Assembly: GCF_023555415.1 (NCBI RefSeq)
Contig: NZ_JAKRYL010000006.1
Coordinates: forward strand, 124,001 to 188,000
From: Halalkalibacter alkaliphilus
GTDB lineage: Bacteria; Bacillota; Bacilli; Bacillales; Bacillaceae_D
Direction of reading: 5' to 3'
Length of the DNA: 64,000 bases
Each line of letters starts with the position of its first letter. The first letter of the stretch is position 1. The notes under the pieces are model-generated. The model did not search any database. It saw nothing but the letters and a program-made list of their open reading frames with translations, and was not told where the DNA came from. The position numbers and the translations under genes are program-made. This document shows, one piece after another, positions 24,324-32,594 of this stretch.

Positions 24324-25469
24324 TCAAAAACAACCTAATTGCCTTGCTATGACAAGACGTTGTATCTCAGAAGTGCCTTCACCAATTTCCATTAATTTGG
24401 CATCTCTCAACATCCGTTCAACTCCATATTCGCGCATATATCCATAGCCCCCATGAATCTGCAATGACGCGTTACACACTTTTGTCGCTGTTTCAGAAGC
24501 GAATAATTTTGCAAAAGCTGCTTCTTTAGAAAACGACTTATTCTTATCCTTGAGCCAGGCTGCCTTCATAACCATATTTCTTGCTAACTCTATTTCCATT
24601 GCCATATCAGCTAACTTAAATTGAATTGCTTGAAAATTCGATAGCGTTTTCCCAAACTGCTTTCGTTCTTTTGCATAAGCGAGAGCCTTATCAAAAGCTG
24701 CTTGAGCAATACCAACTGCTAAAGAGCCAATCGATATCCTTCCACCATCCAATGTGTAAAGAAATTGTTTAAAGCCTTTTGATGGATCACCTAATAAGTT
24801 TTCTTTTGGGACTCGCACATCTTCTAGGACTAATTCACATGTATTAGAAGCTCGAACTCCCATCTTGTCGTAATCGCACCGAATGTGAAAGCCTTCAAGA
24901 CCTGTAGGAACAATGAATGCAGATATGATTTTCTTCCCCGTTGAATCTTCTCCTGTTACAGCAGTAACAATCACACTTCTTGCGTAGCCTGCATTGGTAA
25001 TCCAACACTTTTCTCCATTAATAATGAATTCATCTCCATCAAGGACTGCAGTTGTTCTCGTCCCTCCAGCATCTGAACCTGCATTAGGTTCTGTTAACCC
25101 AAATGAGCCAAGAGCTTCTCCTTTTGCTAGTGGGGTAAGAAATTTTTGTTTCTGCTTTTCTGTTCCGAAATAATAAAGCGGACTTGCTCCAAGTGAAACT
25201 GCAGCTGCATAACTTAAACCGGTCCCCCCACAGGCACGCCCAATTTCTTCAACTGCAATCGCATACGTAATTGTATCGGCTCCAGCTCCACCATATTCTT
25301 CAGGAAAAGGCAAACCTAAAAGACCTAGCTCTCCCATTTTTTTAAATACTTCTTTTGGAAACGTTGCATCCTTATCCCACTTTTCTGCATATGGGGCTAT
25401 TTCAGATCGAGCAAAATGTCGTACCATATCCTGGACGATGCTTTGTTCTTTTGTTAACTCGAAATCCAT
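24324..25469 (-). CDS. yngJ: Acyl-CoA dehydrogenase (isovaleryl-CoA type)
   Basis: This 381-aa FAD enzyme is the first gene of the operon, 15 bases before the biotin carboxylase. It shows the FAD-binding [18 protein letters not shown] and WITNAGYA, and the C-terminal [20 protein letters not shown] and [16 protein letters not shown]. In context it should oxidise isovaleryl-CoA to 3-methylcrotonyl-CoA. Isovaleryl-CoA and short-chain dehydrogenases are hard to separate by eye, so substrate is inferred. A palindromic operator lies 23 bases upstream of the start and a cre site further up. Confidence 0.92.
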   Translation of the reverse strand: MDFELTKEQSIVQDMVRHFARSEIAPYAEKWDKDATFPKEVFKKMGELGLLGLPFPEEYGGAGADTITYAIAVEEIGRACGGTGLSYAAAVSLGASPLYYFGTEKQKQKFLTPLAKGEALGSFGLTEPNAGSDAGGTRTTAVLDGDEFIINGEKCWITNAGYARSVIVTAVTGEDSTGKKIISAFIVPTGLEGFHIRCDYDKMGVRASNTCELVLEDVRVPKENLLGDPSKGFKQFLYTLDGGRISIGSLAVGIAQAAFDKALAYAKERKQFGKTLSNFQAIQFKLADMAMEIELARNMVMKAAWLKDKNKSFSKEAAFAKLFASETATKVCNASLQIHGGYGYMREYGVERMLRDAKLMEIGEGTSEIQRLVIARQLGCF

Positions 25470-25491
25470 TCTCTTTCCCCCTTCGATGTAT

Positions 25492-25505
25492 TGAGCGCTC
25501 GCTCA
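25492..25505 (-). promoter_or_regulatory. TGAGCG-CT-CGCTCA operator dyad
   Basis: A perfect 6-bp inverted repeat with a 2-bp centre sits between the probable promoter and the ribosome site of the acyl-CoA dehydrogenase gene. The shape resembles TetR-family operators (for example FadR-type sites, TGAATGA-TCATTCA) of fatty-acid or branched-chain degradation operons. The regulator is not in the window. Confidence 0.55.
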
Positions 25506-25559
25506 CTTTGAAGTCCCTAATCCAACTATACGTAAGACATACCAATAGCATGACAATAA

Positions 25560-25573
25560 TGTAAGCGTTAACA
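25560..25573 (-). promoter_or_regulatory. cre site (CcpA) upstream of the leucine-catabolism operon
   Basis: TGTAAGCGTTAACA fits the CcpA consensus TGWAANCGNTNWCA at every position. It lies about 90 bases upstream of the first gene, next to a possible -35 (TTGTCA on the minus strand), suggesting carbon catabolite repression. Confidence 0.7.
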
Positions 25574-25606
25574 CAAAAATGCTATTTGTTTAGATGCACT
25601 ATGAAA

Positions 25607-25640
25607 AAGGTAGAGCTGTCTAAAAAAACAACCCTACCTT
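25607..25640 (-). terminator. Terminator after iadA
   Basis: AAGGTAG (25607-25613) pairs with CTACCTT (25634-25640), and the minus strand continues TTTTTCAT. Confidence 0.6.
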
Positions 25641-25686
25641 CCATTTATCCTTATAAAACATTTAACTTGTTACATACACTTGTAGT

Positions 25687-26856
25687 CTATTCAAAAGTTC
25701 CTTTAACTTTCACTTCTCCATTCTCAATCATAACTTGTCCGTTTGCGACAACAGTTTCGATTTGAAAATCTTTTGCTAAAATGACAATATCAGCATCATT
25801 TCCTACCGCAAGCTCTCCCTTGCCTTTTAATTTCAATGCGTTAGCAGGGTTTTTTGTTATAACGTGTAGGGCTTTCTCCAGTGGTACCTCTTCACTCATT
25901 ACCGCATCTCGAACTTCTCCAAAAAGAGATTTTATGTCTCCAATTTGTAAGCCAATTAATCTTCCTTGATCATCAAAAGCAGGTAAACTTCCTTGGGCAT
26001 CAGAAGTAAACGTAATTTGCTCTAATGGGACACCTTCGTCCAAAAGAAGCTTTAAGGCACGGCTGCATTTTACTTCTCCTTCTTCCAAGAACGATGGAAC
26101 CGTACTTGTAGTAAAATCAACAAATCCTCCTTTTTTGGCGTACTCTACTCCGGCTTTAAATAAAGTTGCATTACGATTAATATGAGTTGGGATAAATTGC
26201 GTGATCGGAATATCGGTTTGCGAGATCACTTCCTCCAATAAAGAAAGAGTTTGATAACTGTCACCGACATGCACGTTCACCTTGCCACCTTTTCCAGCCA
26301 ACATCCCTCCCACTCTTGCCTCTGCTGCAATTCTGCTTATCTCATCAACGGTTGGCTGTGAAGAGCGATGGTCTGCAATTGCAACCTCCCCGACTCCAAT
26401 AATTTGATCAATGAGCATTAGATCACTTTGGATCGAGCCGGTTAAAGGCTTAATTGGGACTTGGTAAGAGCCTGTATGAACATAGCAAGAAATCCCCTCT
26501 TCCTCGAGGCCTTTTGCTTTTGCTATCAAGTCTGGCATCGTTCTACTCGTTCCATCTGTTCCTATTACCCCGACAATGGTTGTTACTCCTGCTGTCGTAG
26601 CTTGACTAAGCATCAGTTCTGGTGTACGAGTATGAAAGCCCCCTTCTCCCCCACCACCAGTAATATGAACATGGCCATCAATAAACCCCGGGACAATATA
26701 GGAACCTTCCCCATTTATTACTTGAACATTTATGTTTAAGCTAGTTACATCAATAGCGTCCTCTATTGCTATAATTTTCCCTCCTGCCACCAACAGATCT
26801 TTTTTTCCTTTATAATTAGGTGAGTAAACTTCACCTTGTTTTATTAACATTAACAC
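25687..26856 (-). CDS. iadA: Isoaspartyl dipeptidase
   Basis: IadA is a zinc amidohydrolase that cleaves beta-aspartyl dipeptides from damaged proteins. The 389-aa product carries the metal motif GFIDGHVHITGGGGEGG, then HVHVGDS-type and THINRNATLF strands, and the late TFTSDAQGSLPAFDDQG with the catalytic Asp. The C-terminal small domain ends IVILAKDFQIETVVANGQ. GTG at 26856 has GGAGTGA at better spacing than the ATG two codons in. It is a single gene with its own terminator, upstream of the leucine operon on the same strand. Confidence 0.93.
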   Translation of the reverse strand: MLMLIKQGEVYSPNYKGKKDLLVAGGKIIAIEDAIDVTSLNINVQVINGEGSYIVPGFIDGHVHITGGGGEGGFHTRTPELMLSQATTAGVTTIVGVIGTDGTSRTMPDLIAKAKGLEEEGISCYVHTGSYQVPIKPLTGSIQSDLMLIDQIIGVGEVAIADHRSSQPTVDEISRIAAEARVGGMLAGKGGKVNVHVGDSYQTLSLLEEVISQTDIPITQFIPTHINRNATLFKAGVEYAKKGGFVDFTTSTVPSFLEEGEVKCSRALKLLLDEGVPLEQITFTSDAQGSLPAFDDQGRLIGLQIGDIKSLFGEVRDAVMSEEVPLEKALHVITKNPANALKLKGKGELAVGNDADIVILAKDFQIETVVANGQVMIENGEVKVKGTFE

Positions 26857-27053
26857 TTATTTCACTCCATCCTTCATCTAATTCAATGTTACTTAAGTAT
26901 AACAAATTTTCGATTGGTTAAAATCTTATCTAGCCTATGTTTTAACAGGCGAAAAACAATATTACATAACCTCTTAGCAAATACTAAAAAAATTGAAACC
27001 ATTACCCAATGCACTGCGTAAAACATAAATATGTATTTGAAAGGAGATAAGAA

Positions 27054-27433
27054 ATGGGCTTCCTCATCGCACTTGGTTTAATAATTGTTTTAGTTTTATT
27101 TTGGATCTCTAGTTACAACAGTTTAGTGAAATACCGCAATTGGGTGGAGGAATCCTGGGCTCAAATTGATGTTCAGCTAAAAAGAAGATTTGACTTAATT
27201 CCTAACCTTGTTGAAACCGTAAAAGGCTATGCTAAACATGAACAAGAAACATTAGCTAAAGTAGTAGAGCTTAGAAATCAAATTACTGCTCCCGGAAATA
27301 GCCGTCAAGAACAAATTGAAGCTAACAACGAGTTATCTGGTGCACTTAGGCAACTTTTTGCGTTGCGAGAGGCCTATCCAGATTTAAAAGCAAGTAGCAA
27401 TTTCAATATGCTTCAGGAGGAACTTTCCGGAAC
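27054..27433 (+). pseudogene. lemA: lemA, 5' part, interrupted by the mobile element
   Basis: Codons 1-126 of a LemA protein: N-terminal TM helix (about 2-18), then the helical domain SYNSLVKYRNWVEESWAQID, RRFDLIPNLVETVKGYAKHE and ALRQLFALREAYPDLKAS. LemA proteins are about 185 aa; this reading ends after LSG with two element-derived codons and TAG at 27438. The missing 57 codons are found in frame at 51685-51858. The truncated product might still be made as a 128-aa membrane protein. It has a good ribosome site (AAAGGAGATAAG). Confidence 0.95.
27429..27433. other. attL core GGAAC
   Basis: Five bases shared by both lemA-element junctions (also 51682-51686). Removing everything from here up to the right copy restores an open lemA frame. 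Confidence 0.8.
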
Positions 27434-27462
27434 TTTATAGGTACAAATTTGAAAGGTCAAAA
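27434..27462 (+). repeat. Left subterminal inverted repeat
   Basis: TATAGGTAC (27436-27444), a 9-base gap, then AGGTCAAAA (27454-27462). The right end reads the same motifs on the opposite strand with a 5-base gap. These are probable recombinase arm sites. Confidence 0.65.
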
Positions 27463-27562
27463 TCAATAAAGACTGTGCTTTATTAGTTATTTTATATTTC
27501 GCCCATGTAATGTGGTCAAAAAATGTACATAGTTAATTAACAAATTTTTCTTTATAACTGTT

Positions 27563-27608
27563 AAAAAGGATAGTTAGCAAATTGTTATCACTGCTAACTA
27601 TCCTTTTT
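27563..27608. terminator. Bidirectional hairpin near the left end
   Basis: AAAAAGGATAGTTAGCA (27563-27579) pairs perfectly with TGCTAACTATCCTTTTT (27592-27608). It ends the minus-strand gene pair and shields lemA's remnant from it. Confidence 0.85.
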
Positions 27609-27679
27609 TATCATTAAGGACGTATTGGTCATTTTTGTCGTTTGTAAAGGTTAAATATCTTAGATTCACCTCTTGGCTA

Positions 27680-28081
27680 TTATCCAAAGTACAAGCTAAT
27701 TTTTCCTTCTTCTTTCGCAACCTTTATACATGTTTTAAAAAAACGAAGCAACTTTACTCTTTCTTCTTCAACATCGATTTGATTCGGGAATGCCGTCTCA
27801 AATAACCTAACAATAGGGTCTAATTTAGAGACTTCAGGTTGTTTAAAGAAATCAACATTTTTAACTTTCTTATAGGCTCTCATAATATCTTGATGACTGA
27901 AGGCTATCACTTCTTTATTTCCAGACCATTCACCATATGGATTTTCTAACCCTAAAGCTTCATATAAAAATTTAATATTTGGATTCCAGACTCCGTAACT
28001 GACTCCTCCCAGAGCGTGACCTTCGCTATTCTGAATTTCAACAAAAAACCCCATAACTACACTTCCTGTAATTTTATTCAT
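27680..28081 (-). CDS. Unrecognised protein (133 aa), paired with upstream gene
   Basis: This protein begins MNKITGSVVMGFFVEIQNSE and is hydrophilic with a C-terminal helical part (VEEERVKLLRFFKTCIKVAKEEGK). No TM or signal. Its start overlaps the stop of the upstream 134-aa gene (ATGA), so the two are translationally coupled. I recognise no family. Two small coupled soluble genes at the edge of a defence cargo could be an immunity or toxin-antitoxin type pair, but nothing in the sequence proves it. Confidence 0.65.
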   Translation of the reverse strand: MNKITGSVVMGFFVEIQNSEGHALGGVSYGVWNPNIKFLYEALGLENPYGEWSGNKEVIAFSHQDIMRAYKKVKNVDFFKQPEVSKLDPIVRLFETAFPNQIDVEEERVKLLRFFKTCIKVAKEEGKISLYFG

Positions 28082-28482
28082 TTTTCTTCCTTTTCAATTG
28101 ATAAATCTACTTGTACGAAGCCTTTTGAATACCTAGCTAACTTCCCAATAGGTGTTTTGACTGTTTTAGTAGGTTCAAATCGTATTTCACCGGATATAAT
28201 CTTGTGGAGGTGCCACCACCACTCTTCAATTGGTTTCTCTAATGTTATGAAGTTGTATTTTTTAGAAAGGTGGTTATAAACCGTTTCAACATTCTGTAAA
28301 AGTAGTAAATCCGCCTTCGATAGCTCAATTTTCTCAATATCCGTTAGTAAATTATTGTTTTTATACAATTCTGAACGGACATAAAAACTATAATATGTTT
28401 TTAATTCACATAAACCATTTCCATCCCTTATGTCTTCTGTTTCTAATCTGAAATTACGTATCATGTTTGACCAATCTTTCAT
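28078..28482 (-). CDS. Unrecognised protein (134 aa), first of a coupled pair
   Basis: Soluble 134-aa protein opening MKDWSNMIRNFRLETEDIRD and containing a Trp-rich stretch (KPIEEWWWHLHKIISGEIRF). AAGGGTGA precedes the ATG. The fold looks like alternating strands followed by a helix, such as seen in some single-domain immunity proteins, but this is only a general impression. It is coupled to the 133-aa gene downstream. Confidence 0.65.
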   Translation of the reverse strand: MKDWSNMIRNFRLETEDIRDGNGLCELKTYYSFYVRSELYKNNNLLTDIEKIELSKADLLLLQNVETVYNHLSKKYNFITLEKPIEEWWWHLHKIISGEIRFEPTKTVKTPIGKLARYSKGFVQVDLSIEKEEK

Positions 28483-29029
28483 TTAATTCACCCTTCTATC
28501 TAACAAAATTTAGTAACCATGTTGCAGAGGTTGCTTTTAGAACCATGTATTATACAAAAAATAGTTTTTATCATTCTCAAGATACTGTTTATCCAGTTTT
28601 AGAGGAACAATATACAACGATTTATTGATACCTGGATGAACAGCACAAGTACATTTAACTCCTTATATGCAGAATGGAACCCCCAAAAAAGAGGTTCCAT
28701 TTTCGATAATTATTTTTTAAAACAATATTAAACCGAAATTAGGAACCAATGTCTGAAAATAAAAAGGCAAGTCTACTCTCCGAATACCTCCTTCTACAAA
28801 CACCCTCCTCTGAGTACTATAGTCTTCAATTCTGGTTAATTGTATCAGGTTTTACCTTAAAGGAAAAGAGCTGCACTATAGTCAGTAGACCACTTGTGTA
28901 ACAGTACTACGAAATAAACGCTTTAATGGAACTACAATATCAATCAACAAATTTTAATGGTTTAACTTTTTGAGAGAAGATAGACGGTTAATGTTGTATA
29001 ATTAAATTGGAATAAAAATTATTAAATGG
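28483..29029. other. Intergenic region in the element
   Basis: No gene with a ribosome site is visible. It holds a hairpin, AATGGAACC (28673-28681) with GGTTCCATT (28693-28701) followed by TTC, and the promoter region of the 414-aa gene near the right edge (TTGTATAAT at 28993-29001). Confidence 0.5.
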
Positions 29030-30274
29030 TTGGGAAGTGTCGATGTGGTTAACTTTACACCTGAAGTTGAAGAATATTTCAAGGATAAAAGAGTTGAGTT
29101 CACAAAGTATCCTGACGAAAGGATGGGTAAATATACTTCATTGGTTTCTTTTTATCGCTTTGTAAAAGCAGAAGTAGACTTTTGGTCAGAAGTTAAAAAT
29201 TTAAATGATACTCCCAGTTTAAATCAGATTAAAAGTCATTTCACATCTATTTTATCTAACTTAGATACTATTCTTAAGCAACAAAATAACCCTGCAAATC
29301 ATAACCACGTTATTAATTCACTCGATAATGCTATTAAGGGGATTAAAAAAGGGGAATTCCCTTGTGTTTTTTCAGAAACTACGATGGGAAACCTTATTTT
29401 AGTAAAATATAAAGAAGCACCATTAAAAGCAGAAGCTTTGTGTAATTATTTATTTAGAAGTTTGCGTAAAGGCAATCATTCTGACTTTAATTCCAACAAC
29501 CTCTCAAAAAAAGAATTTATGGAAGGTCTATTCGAAGGTTTTTTATTTGAGAATCAATTCTCTTTTAATAATGATGAAATAAGCGCAACATTAGAAGCAA
29601 AAACTTCATTATTTAGTAATTTTCAAAACCAAGCTAACGAACTAATAAATACTTATACGAAGGAAACAGATAAAATTAAAGAGACAACAACAAAAGAAAG
29701 TGAGACAATAAAGGAGATTACAAACTCTTTTAATGAAAAAAGGAATGCTTTACTATCTGAAGCTAGGGAGCAGTTAGAAGAGTTAACTGTTCTCTATACT
29801 CAAAAGCTTCGTTTAGAGGGACCTGCAACTTATTGGGAAAAAACTGCTAACGATTATAATAAAAAAGGAATCATTTGGACATTTATAACATTGATAGTAG
29901 CTTTGTTTTTCATGACTGGGTTAGGTTTGCTTTTGTGGAATTTTCCGCAAATAGACTCTGCTCTTAATCTAAATTCGCTTAAATTTGCAATTGTACTAAC
30001 TATTATTATTTCTACAGGAATTTTTCTTGTTAATTTTTTCATAAAGCTTTCCACAAGTGCATTTCACCTTTCGAGGGATGCTAATGAGAGATATCAACTG
30101 ACTTTTATCTATTTATCTCTCCTTAAAGAAGAAGGCATTACTGATTCAGAACGAAATATAGTATTACAATCAATATTTAGTCGCGCGGACACAGGGTTGT
30201 TAAAAGGAGACAGTACTCCTGCGTTTCCAGACACCAGTATTATAGGACAAATATTAAAGCAACAATCCAAGTAA
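29030..30274 (+). CDS. Two-TM coiled-coil protein, DUF6161-like C-terminus
   Basis: This 414-aa protein has a soluble helical N-terminal half and a long Thr/Glu/Lys-rich coiled coil (about 200-262). Next come PATYWEKTANDYNKKG, two TM helices (about 283-305 and 322-344), and the tail LHLSRDANERYQLTFIYLSL with IVLQSIFSRADTGLLKGD. The tail pattern is what I associate with DUF6161, a domain common in defence islands. The start is TTG 29030 or, with a somewhat better ribosome site (GGGAAGTG), GTG 29045. It is a single gene with its own promoter. A membrane-acting antiphage effector is a reasonable guess, not shown. Confidence 0.7.
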   Translation: MGSVDVVNFTPEVEEYFKDKRVEFTKYPDERMGKYTSLVSFYRFVKAEVDFWSEVKNLNDTPSLNQIKSHFTSILSNLDTILKQQNNPANHNHVINSLDNAIKGIKKGEFPCVFSETTMGNLILVKYKEAPLKAEALCNYLFRSLRKGNHSDFNSNNLSKKEFMEGLFEGFLFENQFSFNNDEISATLEAKTSLFSNFQNQANELINTYTKETDKIKETTTKESETIKEITNSFNEKRNALLSEAREQLEELTVLYTQKLRLEGPATYWEKTANDYNKKGIIWTFITLIVALFFMTGLGLLLWNFPQIDSALNLNSLKFAIVLTIIISTGIFLVNFFIKLSTSAFHLSRDANERYQLTFIYLSLLKEEGITDSERNIVLQSIFSRADTGLLKGDSTPAFPDTSIIGQILKQQSK

Positions 30275-31264
30275 AAGTACATTCATTCTTTCTCATTCCA
30301 ACAATAAAAAACTGAGCAGTAAAATGGTTTGAAAAGAAGGACACTTAAGGGCAGTGAGGGACAATGGAAGTTGAACCTTCAGCACCTTGTGCACTCCTTC
30401 TAGTCTATGAATTCCAAAGAATTGGTATGAGTTTTCCTAAAAGGATAGCCATGCCTTTCTTGGCAATGATTCCTAAGTTTATTTTAATATAAGTTTCCTT
30501 CTCCATCCCTCTAAGATAACCTAAGTTTTTATTAAAAATTAATAAAATTAATAAAATTATAAAATAATATTTTTCTTTGTAATCTCTTATGAAAAAACCT
30601 TGATTTGTGATGAATTCCAAGAAAGACTGAATTGAGTGCACGGTATATGCAATGTTCGATGTCGTATTTGAGAGATGGATATATCGTATATATGAGTGAT
30701 TGCAGTGATTACATCATTTACCATTGGCATAACGGAAAAATTGAGAAGAAACAGATACAGGGTGATGTCGATGTGGAATCTATTTAGAAGAAAGCAGAAG
30801 AAGAAACAGGAATTTAAATACTTTGAAAAAGTTTCTCTTTTGTCTAGGCCAAGAGTAGAAATTAGGACGAAAACAGAGATTATTAATTTGGAAAATGGCA
30901 AGAAACTTTACAAGACAACGATACTGAACAAAATTTAATATAATTAGCCGAGTAAATAAGATTAATTGCAACAGAGAGCTTCTTATCATATCGAATAATA
31001 AGGGAAACTTCATCTACAATAGATTTGCATTAAAGATTACGTTAATATATAAAAAAGGTCCAAATTCGACGTAGTAAAAGAACCCTATGTTTGGATTCTT
31101 TTATAGGAAACTTAAAGCTTATTATATTACAATGGGGATTTAATTTGGAAAGTTCAGGTGATAAAAACTAAAAGGGGTTAAAGAATAACTACCGAGACAA
31201 AATTTTCTTTAATTCCATGCTCTCTTGTTTATTCACTTTCCCATTCCTTAATTAAGTAATCGGT
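30275..31264. other. A+T-rich region with little coding potential
   Basis: Apart from one possible small gene (30771-30938), I find no reading frame with a good start. It contains short palindromes such as GATATATCGTATATAT (about 30677) and AAAAGAACC/GGATTCTTTT (31076-31103). It may hold decayed genes. Confidence 0.4.
30771..30938 (+). CDS. Possible small basic protein (55 aa)
   Basis: The reading MWNLFRRKQKKKQEFKYFEK continues to TTILNKI. AGGGTGATG lies seven bases before the ATG. It is strongly basic at the N-terminus. No family is recognised; it may be chance in an A+T-rich stretch. Confidence 0.3.
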   Translation: MWNLFRRKQKKKQEFKYFEKVSLLSRPRVEIRTKTEIINLENGKKLYKTTILNKI

Positions 31265-32140
31265 TCATTGGAAATAAGGAGTGGAAATGAGCTCTTCCCC
31301 TCTTTTTCTCTCCCTATAATATCTAGTTCTTATTGTGTTGTAGGACACTCCAGAATATTTAGCTAATTCTTTTAATGTGTAGAGTTTTCCTCGAATGTTG
31401 ATTTTAAGTGGTTGATTTCTCTTATTAATGGGTGCTATTAATACATTACCATCAAAGTATCTTCGGGCTCTACCTTCCAACGTACCTTTATTAATTCCAT
31501 ATTTCATTGCTATTTGACTTAGACTAAGTAGCTCACCCTTTACTTTAAAGATTCTTGTTTTTGGAATTATTCCCTTAGTATTTAGTATTCCCGTTTCGAA
31601 CATGCCTGCTTTAACTCTTTGTTCTAAAATAGATATCGAAATACCTGACATTAATGATAACTCTAATAGGGAATATCTTCTCCCTTCAATATCTGTATCC
31701 ACTTGGCATTCTATTTTTTTACATAACTCTTCTTTTGTTCTAGCACTTTCATGAATATAATTGTAATAAACATGAGCAACAGGAAAGTTAAAATATTCAG
31801 CCCACTCTGATAAGGTTTTAGTTACTTCATCTATTTCTAGATAATATGCAACTTGTTTACTAACCCCCCCTCTCTCAGGAATGTCCCATTTACAATTTTC
31901 AGGTTTGAAATCATTTTTATTACACTTTCTAACAATTGATAAATCTTCATGGTACCCGTTATTTATGGCCCATTGATAGAACATCAAAAAGTTATTTTTC
32001 CATTCATCACACATATTGATACCGTATCTACCACACTTACGATACCCTTTATAGTTAGGGTTATAACAAGATTGTTTCATTCTACTCCAAATCTTATATA
32101 GCCTAGTATGACTCAAGCCATGATTTCTTATTATTGACAT
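31265..32140 (-). CDS. Phage-type HNH/AP2-like DNA-binding protein with repeated HTH modules
   Basis: The first 90 residues of this 291-aa protein (LSHTRLYKIWSRMKQSCYNP, YGINMCDEWKNNFLMFYQWA, FKPENCKWDIPERGG) match the layout of phage-borne HNH/AP2-type proteins often mistaken for homing endonucleases. Three short helix-turn-helix modules follow, each preceded by a strand: YSLLELSLMSGISISILEQR, LSLSQIAMKYGINKGTLEGR and YTLKELAKYSGVSYNTIRTR. These look like NUMOD-type DNA-binding repeats. The catalytic His of HNH is not obvious. GAGGGGAG precedes the ATG. DNA binding is likely; nuclease activity is uncertain. Confidence 0.65.
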   Translation of the reverse strand: MSIIRNHGLSHTRLYKIWSRMKQSCYNPNYKGYRKCGRYGINMCDEWKNNFLMFYQWAINNGYHEDLSIVRKCNKNDFKPENCKWDIPERGGVSKQVAYYLEIDEVTKTLSEWAEYFNFPVAHVYYNYIHESARTKEELCKKIECQVDTDIEGRRYSLLELSLMSGISISILEQRVKAGMFETGILNTKGIIPKTRIFKVKGELLSLSQIAMKYGINKGTLEGRARRYFDGNVLIAPINKRNQPLKINIRGKLYTLKELAKYSGVSYNTIRTRYYRERKRGEELISTPYFQ

Positions 32141-32594
32141 TTAACTCCCCTCACTTATACAAGTTTCCTTTAAATTAACATATTGTTTATTTGGCATTAT
32201 CCTTTTTAGTAGATTATTTAACAACTTTTTGTCTTTAGCCCAATACGCAAAGCCCGCCCCTCTTAATACTAGCTAACATATGAACAAGTTGCACAACTTT
32301 AGATGTTGATTACAGCCACAAAAATGTACCATCTCTGCCATGTTTTTTACCAGCAGTTGCCACCACGAAATTTACCACTTGCTGTCTAACGTGTTTACCA
32401 ATAGATGCACGTCAACGATTTTGAAGTTAATAAGCCTAATCCTTCTGTACCGAAGAATTAGGCTTTAGTCTTCCGTGTTTACACCAATTATGGAATTTCA
32501 TTTCCTATTGAACTATATCGTTGTACCATGCAGCAAATGACTGTGTTTCGTTAGCTAGTCTTTAAATAGACACTTTTTTACTTTAATTTATATT
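32141..32594. other. Intergenic region with an IS-like end
   Basis: No gene is seen. It holds the left member of an inverted repeat pair (32307-32402) and a hairpin AGCCTAAT/ATTAGGCT (about 32437-32465) that probably terminates transcription. Confidence 0.5.
32307..32402 (-). repeat. Inverted IS-like end, left copy
   Basis: Read on the minus strand this segment has spaced TGGTAAA/TGGTACA motifs and ends ATGGTACATTTTTGTGGCTGTAATCA. A related segment lies on the plus strand at 34091-34181, ending GGTGGTACATTCCAGTGGCC-GTAATCA. Multiple internal TGGTA repeats near the tip are typical of IS21-family ends; that assignment is by memory. Confidence 0.55.

Noticed and set aside
30405-30641. 78-codon hydrophobic frame on the minus strand
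   Set aside because: No ribosome-binding site, A+T-rich composition, and no recognisable family; probably chance or decayed.
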